In this document: piece after piece, positions 54,601 to 64,000 of the stretch
How positions within the stretch are numbered: position 1 is the first letter of the stretch
Layout of the letters: each line of letters starts with the position of its first letter
Notes under the pieces: generated by a model
Told to the model about the DNA's origin: nothing
Seen by the model: the letters and a program-made list of their open reading frames with translations, nothing else
Databases searched by the model: none
Position numbers and translations under genes: made by a program
Source: Paralichthys olivaceus
Lineage: Eukaryota; Chordata; Actinopteri; Pleuronectiformes; Paralichthyidae
Length of the DNA stretch: 64,000 nt
NCBI RefSeq assembly: GCF_024713975.1
Contig: NC_091113.1
Span: forward strand, 6,522,501 to 6,586,500
Direction: 5' to 3'

Positions 54601-57600
54601 CGAGAGCTGCTAACTCTCAGACTGGAGACACACACAAAACATACACACAGTCGCCCATAAATTAACGGAGAAAATAAACAAACAACTGTTTACATTTTTT
54701 TTTCTTCCCGGGCTTCCCCTTTTCCTCGCATAATTTTGTGACCTGCCAAATGTTCTCCTCTTCTTGATGTTCCAGCGATGGAGAGACGCGCAGCCACTGA
54801 AATCTGCCACATTGCACAAAGCATCTGTCTCCGCACAGCGCCCTGCATTCATTAAGTTTGTACCAATTAGCAGCCACAGCTTATAGCACAAACATCCATT
54901 TGTGCCTCCCACTTTGAAAAATCTTCCTAAAGTGAGTGTGTCCCTCAATGTGCCCTTGTGTCACCCAACTTTATCTTCACAAAGTCTCTTTTTCTTGCAT
55001 AATTAGGAGAAGAAATGGATTTCTTCTCTATCTTCTCCGCGGCTCTGTCTTTGTCCTTTTTTTTTACGTCGAGCTCGAGTGCACCTTGAGAGCGGGCGTG
55101 CTTTTGTCAAGGAATCACACCAAGGTTGTCTGAAAGACTTTATGAGATGGAGTCATAGGCGGAGGTTGGTTCGGGGACCAGAACACAGAGGCACGCTGAC
55201 GCCTCGACAGTTACACCTGTTTCAACAATTATCCCGCTCTCTGATAAGAGCTGAACTCCTTGGATGTGAGCTTCGTCGAGTTAACCGAAAGTTTCCATTG
55301 GTGACAAAGTCTTGTGTATTCTAACTTCCAAGCCCTAGATTCGCTGCATTTGAAGGTTGAGTTATTGTGAAGAAAAAAGAGGAACTGGCTGATGCTGAAC
55401 ATTATAAATAGATCTGTAAACCTTTCTGTATTTTAATTTAAAGTGCAACATAGGAACATAAGAATTTGATCTGTGGCACAGACTTAAAAGACGCTGGAGC
55501 TTAATTGGTAACCTCTCCACAGTATTGATTCTCCGTGTCAAATGATGGATGATTTAGTGAGTTCTGGTAAACACCTATGTTGACACTGAGTATCTAACTT
55601 TAATTGTGTTTTATAGGTCATATATATATATATACTTATATAAGTAGTCATTTTAATTTGGTGCATCATATTCCATAAAAAATCATGAAGACGCCACACA
55701 TTTTCTTTCATGTGAACACGAGTTAAAGACAGTTTGAGGGAGTTAGCATGTTCCTCATGTGAAATATGGCAAATGCTTCACACTTTGTAATTCTAATCAG
55801 CGTAGCATGTTGCTGTCTCCACAAAAGGTCAGTGTTTCATATCAGGGGTAATTTTGAAGACTTTTAAATAAGTCCTCCTTAACATTCATAAGCATACGTG
55901 ACCCCAGCAGCTGGAGCGCTATCACACTGTGATTACCCGCTTAACACTATCTCGTTGTGATAAATTGACCCCCACCCTCCCCTCCCCCTCGACACCGCCA
56001 CCCCCTCCCTGCGTAAACTCTGCCTCTGACCCGCATTCCCTCACTCCGGAGAGATCGCTCGCTTGTGCTCTGTCTCGGAAGGGAGAGCCGCATGAGGGGG
56101 CACCGGGGTCAGATGCTATTGAGCGATGCTTCAAATAAATGTATGAATAAATTACTTTATAAATGAACGGAAATCATTGGAGAAAAGCAAAGATTTGTGC
56201 TTCACCGAGTTGTGGAGAAAAAGGGAATGGAGGAGAAAAAGAAGAAGGAAAAAAACAATCTGAAACTGTGCTCTCGTCTCGGTTTGGATGCATACGATTT
56301 GGATTTCTTATCAGAAAAGCAGAGTTTTGATTGATTAATGAGAAGCTCATGTGAAATTACGCAGCCTCGTCCGTGATTGAAACCTAATGTGTTTTAGTTT
56401 GATCGTGTGAAAATCAGGTACAGAATAAATACTGCAGCTATATGTCGAAACCTGTCAATCATATATGTCAATAACTATGACATTAACAAACATACAATGA
56501 GGTCCAAGTTCAATTAAAAGTATCAAACCTTGAAATAGTTCAGGCTTTTAAAACATAACATAGGATTTTAAAATGCTTGTGTTTTATTTTATTTTGTGAG
56601 TTTTATGAACCTGCAGACAAAATTAAAAAAGGATGTACAGTTCTATAGCATCAGGGCAAACAAGGCAAACAGAGAGTGACCAGCTGTAGCTTAAAGCAGT
56701 CGTCGGTTTGAACGCTACCGAAGTGGCAGCGTTATCCCTGAACAGAGCTCTCTCACATAAAAGATCTGATATTTCCTGTTTGCTTTATACTGCCCACCTT
56801 TACTGCTCAAATGAGACTGTGAAGATTCACACACTGTGATGATTCTCAGTCTCGTTTGCTCGTCTGGTTTGTTCTGTAAACGTAATTTGCTGGTTACAGA
56901 GGAGCCGCTTCTCTGCAGTAGTTTCAAAAGTTTCAGACCAAGTGTGTCGAGGCGGACTGTGTCATTGTCAGGTATAATGCTAAATACTCTGAAGATTACC
57001 AAAGACAGAGTTGTTGGTGTTTTTTAAGGATATTTTTTGTCTGTATTGCAACACATTCGATATGTTTCTCATGAGTTTAATTAAATAATCCTAATCTTCA
57101 GCCTGGAACAGTCCGGAGAGCTGAGGGTGTCCAGGCAGGTAACTGGAGCTCAGTAGAATAGACAGGAGGACAAACATGGTACATATAGGTCATTAACATG
57201 GCTTGTCGTGTGTAACAATGTTGGTGACACATTGTGATGCCTCATAAATCAAAAGAACTTTGCTCTGCAAATATTAAGTGCACACACATTCAGTGACAGA
57301 ACATTAATGAACAAGTTGTAAACCCAGTTCAAGTTAAACACCATTTAGGTTGAATTTCTCAAAATTACAGTAGAGGTTTTTCGGGGGGACTAAAATATTA
57401 TGCATGGAAAAGCCAAGAAAGTATTAAAAGGAGCAAATAATTACCATAATTTCAAATTTCACATTATTTTTTATAATTGACAGGAAAATAAATGTATTTA
57501 TTGAAAAATTCTACTGTTCAATCAAATTACATCCAAAGTTTTTCTTATCTAAATAAAGCCTGAGTCTTATATTATATTTAACTGAGCTTCACCATAAGAC

Positions 57601-58259
57601 ACGTGTTGTAGTCAGTACATTATTTTAATAAAAGGTGAATGTGAAACAATTCAAAGGAAGTTAATTATGACATTAAGGCTGTTGCCGAGTCGAGTCGATC
57701 CTGGAAGAAGTGCTTTGTTTTAACTCTGTTAAATATTAAAAAGTGATAAACGCAGTTGACACAAGTTAAAAAAAAAAACAAGTCTTTTATTTTATCAATT
57801 CATTTATTTTTGCATGGAAATTGATCAGTTCAAATCTTTTTTATTGTTTTTCAGATTGTATTGATCAGAGCCACCGATGCATGATCGTTAAAAAGATCAA
57901 TTTAAATTTAATGTTAGATTTCATTACATTGAAATGAGAAACAAGGCCCATAAACATCTGCTCTGTTTCAGTGTGTAATTAGCCAAGGTGTCATCTGTGT
58001 CTGTGTCCATGCACAAAAGATTTCTGGCTGTGATTGTGGCTGTGCCTCATCTTCAGCTGATGAAAAACCCCTCTACACAGCGAGGCCCTGCCGTCCCAAT
58101 CCCCCTCAGACTGGCACCGATCGATCGCTGGTTGTTATTGACACGACACCTGCAGAGCCGGACTTTGAGCTATCGAAAACCGATGTGCCAGATCAAAAAT
58201 AGGACGCCAGCTTTCATGTGTGTTAACAGTATAGATTTGCATAATAACCTTAAAAATTA

Positions 58260-58420
58260 GTTCCCCGGATTAGGCAAGGACAAACCTGTTTCAGCATTTG
58301 TTATGATGCTCGCAGCATATGCCTAATTAGAGGGGAAAAAAGGCAGAGGCTGTGATCGGCTTGGAAAACAGGCTGTGATCGGCTTGACAAGTCAGTGCAT
58401 CGCTGTCAACACCTTTTGGT
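58260..58420. other. Candidate conserved non-coding element with a 23-nt tandem duplication
   Basis: CCGGATTAGGCAAGG and GCATATGCCTAATTAGAGG are followed by two copies of AGGCTGTGATCGGCTTG at 58347-58363 and 58370-58386. Confidence 0.35.
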
Positions 58421-58779
58421 TTGCCACTGTTAATGAAAGCCATTTCCCATTAAATAATAAAATAAAAGCACACCTATAGACTTCTCGGCAGACAAAAGCG
58501 CTGATGCGTTACTTTTACATGAATGCAAATTATTGCCGTATGTCACAATCATTTATTCATGAAGGGGGGGCCTCCTATCTGTTGGAGGGTTTACCTGCGC
58601 CACAGAAGTGCACTTTCCTCCGTCGTGCCACTACAGCGCTGAGAGAGATGTCAGCCTCCAGGAGTGACGAGGAGACAGATGTAGTGAAAAAACAACACAA
58701 GCACCACTCGCTTCGCCAGACAGGTCCAGTTTAAAAGCACTGAATTATGTATCTTAGCAGCTGACACAATCACAGAATG

Positions 58780-59010
58780 TCTCGTCTGCGATGACTAGCT
58801 CCATTTCCCGTCTCAGACAAACTGTGACCTTGTTGGCTGCCAAGGAGCAATGATTAGCTGCAAATGTCTACAGATGTTCAACTAATGCCAATTATAATGA
58901 CATTTACAGAGAGGTCTGTCCCTGGCAGTACCATCAGCTGCATGCCTGTGCCTTTAATAAGGACATTGTATTCCAGTGCCTGCAATTAAACCTGCAATCC
59001 TGTGATTCCT
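58780..59010. other. Candidate conserved non-coding element
   Basis: Non-repetitive block with ATGATTAGCTGCAAATG, CCAATTATAATGACATTT and GCAATTAAACCTGCAATCC. Texture is typical of vertebrate developmental enhancers. No ORF. Confidence 0.35.
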
Positions 59011-59626
59011 GTGTATTTTAGATTTTTTTGTTTTGTACAATCCAGTACTGCAGCACACAGGCATCACAACAAAAGATGCTGCAAGGCAAAGATGAAGGAG
59101 CCTTCCATTTCAACTCCCTGTTGTGGACATTTTTCGTATAATCCATTGCAACACCATTCCTGCAGCGAGAATTCCCCAGCGGAGAATGCAAAAGATTAAA
59201 AAAAAGAAACACAAGTTTATGGAAAAATAAAGGGCTAGTGGTGTCTGACAAGCCTTTAAATCTAGGACAGTCATCCCAAAGAGGAATGCACATACTCATT
59301 GCAGGGACATAAAAGCCGAGTTTTAACTGTGCTACAAGGGAGATGGAGATGGTAGGCCATTAGTTGGATGCTGTTCTCATAGGCTGTGAAGACTTGTACA
59401 GCACCCTACATGTTTGAAAAATGTTGCACCAGCTTTTATTCTAAAGACAAAACATATTTATTCTGGATACATGGTGTCAAGAAGGACTGGATCAGGGCAT
59501 CTGGATAGAGCAAAACCATTGATCTGTAGTTTTTAAGTTGTTTTTGATATGTTTTTACAGCTTTACTGTTGTGTATATAATCTATGTCGAAGTACGGTAA
59601 ATTCATGAAGAACAGATATGATACAT

Positions 59627-59770
59627 GTGTCCCAATTCAGGGGCTGCATACTTCATTTGATGACTGATTGCGTCAGTTGTGCAACTTGGCTGTCCCATTT
59701 AGAAGACTCCTTCAGACGCAGCAGATTCATTTGTCCTTTCCGATCCTTTCTCTTGCCAAACATTCAGGAT
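59627..59770 (+). mobile_element. Possible remnant of a non-autonomous DNA transposon
   Basis: GTGTCCCAATTCAGGGGCTG, then GATTGCGTCAGTTGTG, GGCTGTCCCATTTAGAAG and CTCCTTCAGACGC resemble, in that order, a very common teleost DNA-transposon end. No matching right terminus was found. Confidence 0.4.
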
Positions 59771-62436
59771 TCATTGCATGACAGTGATGAATATAGCTAT
59801 GCATGTTGTTGAAACGCAGAGTAGCTGATCACGCAACGGTGAGGGCGGACCAAGCTAGTGACACAAGTGGGGCGTCCGCCATAGATCCGACCATTTTACT
59901 TTGGTTTCGTCTCGGTGGTCGACTGCTGAGTGAAGGCTGTCTCTCTTGAATAGGGACACAGCCACACTCCATGAAGATGTAGAATACACGATAGAAATGG
60001 GTGTTTTCAATAAGTGTGGACACAAGACTCAGATTCAAAACATCGGAACCTCACGGGTGGACGTTGCCGATTAGCGCAGCCAAAATGATTCCCCCAGATC
60101 CACCTTAAGAAACAATACCACATGTGCAAGCTTATTTACGAAGTGCTGACACAAGGGCCTGAAAGAATTAGTATTCTGTTAGGTAAATGTTTTCCTCTGG
60201 GTCTTGTCTCTGCAACAGCTTACAGATGTTCCAGCCATGCTGAGAACGCACAGCTTCTCCCACCGCAGCGTGAATGAAAAAAAGCACGTTGAAGGCTCTG
60301 CCCTGGCCAAGCTCGGAAGAGTGATCTACAACTTCTACTCGGGTGCACTTTGCTGAGCGCTGGCTCCTGCACCGGCCCCGGGGCTCATCCGACACAGACG
60401 CTATTTAGTGCTGCAGCCGTGAACTCCAGTGCGTATTGTTCGGTGACTCTTTGGCGACTCTCCAGCGACAGATGTCCTGGCAGCAGCACAATAAAAACAG
60501 GTCTGAGATTACACTGCACAGGAGCGTGAAGAAAAACATTAAATGCATTTTAACAAGTATGTTCGTCAACTTGTATGAGTTTGGTTATAGTGTAAGTGTT
60601 GACTGTTATAAGGCTACATTTGTTCTTCTGTCTCTATCACTGAGGAGTCGTAAAGCAAATAGAGGAGCTCTTGTTTACAAGAAGCAGCGTATGACCAGCT
60701 GACCGCAGCGGCTGCTCAGGCCCAGCTTTGACTCCCATTTACCAGTGTAACAAACCGTCAGGGAGGGGAGAGAGGCAGGCAGGGAAAACATTGTTATCAG
60801 CAGGCCAGATAAACCCCCTCCAGAGGTAGCGCTGATAGAGAGGCAGCCCCGCCGCTGGGCAAATAGAAAGATCCTATCTGGTCCTTGCACTGAGCCGGCC
60901 AATCAGCCCAGCAGAAGCACTGAGGCTTTCTCGAAACTGGGGAGATGTGTGAAGAGCGGAGAACGGAGCATCGCCGGGTCGGCTTCTCCTTTTTAGATGG
61001 ACCTTCAGAGGAGGTGCATGGAGTAGAGGTGGAGAGAGGCAGCTGCAGGGCTTGGGTGTGGGTCAGGGTGGGGTTGAAAGAGGGTGCATTTACAGTAAGA
61101 ATGAAGTTTGAGGGTTTTTTAAAATCCTCTTGTGGTCGTCATCTAGAGCCCCTTTGCAGAACGAAAATGGTCATTTGAACTTTTCTTGTTAGCTTTTATT
61201 GACTTGATTCTGGACGTGGATCCTAAGATCAATAATAATTGCGGATCAGCGAGATTTAATATTGATTCTTTGTATTTTTAAAATCTCTTAATTAAAATAG
61301 ATATCACTGGTGATGAAGGAGAAGTGGTCACATGTGATTATAGCTCAATTATTACAAATATGAGAGAAGAATCTTGACCTTTACCCCCTCCGACGTAACC
61401 AAAACTAACATTTGATGAAGTCAGCTATGAGATCAATACTCCAGCTTCAGTCTGGGACCTGCAGCTCACTGTCGCTGCAGCAGCCCTCTCCTGTTATAGT
61501 ACTTTGAAGCCATGACTTTTACTTGTTTGTATTTTTTGATAGAATATGGAAAACACAGGTTTTGATGCTGGAAATTTACTGCCCTGAAAAATTTACGATG
61601 TTATTCCACCTGTCCTTGCTGCAATTGTCATTTCCCAAAGTCGCTTGCTGCTCGATGGAATTTCTAGCATTTCTTCTTTTTTTCTGAGTAATGGCTTCTG
61701 CGGGCGTCCTGATGTCTTTTAACTTAATACATATTTTTTCTGTGGGCTTCTGTTATTGTGACTGAGCTAAAAGACACAAAACAAGTATTTTTATTACCTC
61801 ACCTTAAACAAACCAACAGGAAATATGTATTTATTCTTGTTTCATTTTATCTTATTAAACATTTTTTCGAGTGTTTCCTTTTAGTTTCTCTCCACAGATT
61901 TCTCGTTTCCCTGCTTTTCATTTTGCTCAACATTTTCATAAAGACTAGACCTCTCCTCCTCACCCACGAGTGGTGTTAGCTTTCCTTTGGAGGAAGCATC
62001 ACCCTAACACACCTCACTACCCCTCTTATCCATGAGATACACTCAACACCAGAGGTATAAATTAACCAGTTTTCATCTTGTTATTGCTTTTGAGAGGATA
62101 TTTTTTTAAGTAGCGCAACCTTCTTTTTTTTCCGAGGGGCCTTTACCTCCCTGTGATTTATTTTAAAAGCAGTTTTCTCTCGTTTCATTCAGCTCTCAGT
62201 GAAATCGGCTTTGCGACACCGTCATAGAGGGGGCACTTAGTGAAGTTGCAGTGATTGTACTTGAGTAAAATATTTCTGCTCTCCTACCACCTCTATTCAG
62301 CATTTTGATATATGGTGGTGGTGAGAGGCCAAGTCTCGGCTATGACGAGCGGGAGGCACATTTCAAGAGGCAGAAAGGAGGGCTGCGGGGTGAAGAGGCT
62401 ACAGCTGTCATTGCTCGTCTTAATGGCATGCTGGAG

Positions 62437-62495
62437 TACACACACACACAAATACACACACAATACACACAGGCACTCACACACATGCACATTAG
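62437..62495. repeat. Interrupted (CA)n microsatellite
   Basis: ACACACACAAATACACACAC and related CA-rich units. Confidence 0.75.
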
Positions 62496-63638
62496 CACGC
62501 GCAAAATCTTACACACAAACTTGCAAATATGGTGAATTGATGAAATACGCGTAAAAAGCACTTGGGTTGGCCTTGCACACGCTCACATGCAAAATGTACA
62601 GGAAATGAGGAGAGGAGGCTTTAGATGTACACAGAGAAATGTAAGTATTCATTCACGTGAATACATACTCCCGCAGACATTCAAATGGAATCACATAAAC
62701 TCGCACATCCGCGAGATTTTGTACACAGATGAACATGCTCTCACACAACATGAATATGTATTCCTTCACATTCAGGAGTGAGTACACAGCCGTACACGGG
62801 GGTAGCATACAGTGTATAGCGAGCAGACACACCTTCACACACCAAGCATTGCCTGTGACAGATGTTGGCAGGAATATTGCCAGGAAGAAAGCTCTTTCAT
62901 TTCTTTTTATTCTCTCTGTGTTTTGGCATGCCTATCTCTGTACACAGTGTGGCCATGTCACCGGAGCTGTTTATTTTTTCTTCTCCCAGTTCCTCTGTGC
63001 ACGTTCTTTTTTTCCCCCTTATGTTATCATCATGAAATTGAAGTCATTTGTGCCAAGAGAGATTAGAAGAGAATCGGGAAAGCGAGGGGGACATTAGCAG
63101 AGATATTTTTGTCAGTAATGAGCTAACTCTTTGTTATGCACTGGGCTAAGGAGGTCTAATGATGACGTTTGTACCAAGAGGAAGAAACTGAGTCTCCAGA
63201 GTCCACACAGCCAGAAACCACAGGCTTTGGTGCAACTCTTAACTCTATTCAATTATGCAGATGAGCCCGTTGGGCTAGTGTTGGCAGTCACTTTAATGAT
63301 GACGTGGGTAAACAGACTGTAGCTTCCTTTTTCTGTCTTTAAAAGTCCCGCCCCACCCCCTCTGCAAACCCCTTATTTCTTATTTTGCACCCGAGAGAAA
63401 GTTAATTGTCTTAGTCATTAAAGAAGTATCAGCTGTCACGGCACTGACAAAGACATGAAGAGAAAGGAAGGCAGAGGGATGTGAAGAAGAGAGAGTTGAG
63501 AGGTTTATTTTTTGCCTTCCAGGCTGATGGCAAAGAATCTCCTAAGATGCAATCATGATATTTTGATACAGCATGAGGACTGATCAACCTCTCCAGGCAA
63601 GGACTCTTTGGAGATGTTCCCTCTGTTCTCCCCAGTGG

Positions 63639-63652
63639 CCACCGGGTGGCAG
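63639..63652 (+). promoter_or_regulatory. CTCF-like core motif
   Basis: CCACCGGGTGGCAG within GTGGCCACCGGGTGGCAGAA matches the CTCF core at 13 of 14 positions plus flanks. Confidence 0.45.
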
Positions 63653-64000
63653 AAGAGCACAAGGAACACGGCTCAGCTTCGCTCACCAGAGACGGAGAGT
63701 TGAAGCTTTTTTGCCTGCGAACAAACCGAACTACTGAAAACTGCCCCAACAGCCCTGGAAATGATTGTTAAACTCACAGTCAAGTGTGCAGATTGGCTTC
63801 AGGATAACACGGCTGTGGTCGCATGGAAGTGAGTGCATTAGTATGCGAGACCTTAATCCAACTTAAAAGAGCCTTTTGTGAAAAATGATATTTTTTGAAT
63901 TGCAATAATGAACTGAAATACAAACAGTCAATTAACAGTGTTTGGGGCTGAGATAATGAAAAGTATAATCAAAAGCATTTATAACAATAAATCTCGAACA

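Larger units (their letters stand above)
41600..64000. other. Gene-free region of about 22 kb
   Basis: No exon with recognisable family motifs on either strand. The many open frames here are short and unconserved-looking. It contains microsatellites, repeat fragments and several A/T-rich blocks with homeodomain-type TAATTA/CTAATTG sites listed separately. It may be a regulatory desert or part of a very large intron of a gene outside the window. Confidence 0.5.

Noticed and set aside
41600-64000. A hidden novel multi-gene system in the right third
   Set aside because: No consecutive frames, splice patterns or motif-bearing proteins could be found on either strand.

Overview
The window is nuclear DNA of a ray-finned fish, most likely an advanced teleost. 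It has intron-containing vertebrate genes, many dinucleotide microsatellites, degenerate teleost-type dispersed repeats, and a tandem pair of lens gamma-crystallins. No bacterial, plasmid, viral or CRISPR features were seen. I found no RNA gene that I can support. The only assignments are by reading translations, splice sites and family motifs. No database search was possible.

Layout. (1) 1-11.4 kb: neurod2-type neuronal bHLH transcription factor on the minus strand, with one coding exon at 3418-4518, a predicted non-coding first exon near 6.3-6.5 kb, and flanking DNA rich in E-boxes. A CTCF-like site lies at 8.6 kb. A 775-bp foldback transposon-like element lies at 10.06-10.84 kb. (2) 11.5-20.6 kb: ppp1r1b (DARPP-32), plus strand, five coding exons encoding 181 aa. 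(3) 21.4-23.1 kb: pnmt, minus strand, three exons encoding 273 aa. (4) 25.4-34.8 kb: aldh18a1 (delta-1-pyrroline-5-carboxylate synthase), plus strand, 17 coding exons plus a non-coding leader exon, 780 or 782 aa depending on a tandem splice donor. (5) 37.9-41.5 kb: two head-to-tail gamma-crystallin genes on the minus strand, each with exons of 9, 243 and 276 nt encoding 175 aa. (6) 41.6-64 kb: about 22 kb with no exon that I recognise. It holds microsatellites, repeat fragments and several AT-rich homeodomain-site blocks that look like conserved non-coding DNA.

The neurod2 - ppp1r1b - pnmt order matches the mammalian NEUROD2-PPP1R1B-STARD3-TCAP-PNMT block, but no stard3 or tcap exon was found between ppp1r1b and pnmt. 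In human, ALDH18A1 is on a different chromosome, so the pnmt/aldh18a1 neighbourhood is a fish-type arrangement. The genes do not form one pathway. neurod2, ppp1r1b and pnmt have neural or catecholamine roles, aldh18a1 makes proline and ornithine precursors in mitochondria, and the crystallins are lens structural proteins.

The points most worth a second look are: loss of the Cdk5-type threonine in DARPP-32, substitutions in otherwise near-invariant bHLH positions of the NeuroD2 protein, conservation of the two-residue exon-sliding site in aldh18a1 together with a GC-AG intron, the foldback element carrying a perfect 31-bp inverted repeat and a full CRE, and in-frame upstream ATGs in one crystallin gene. 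I did not find evidence of a new multi-gene system.
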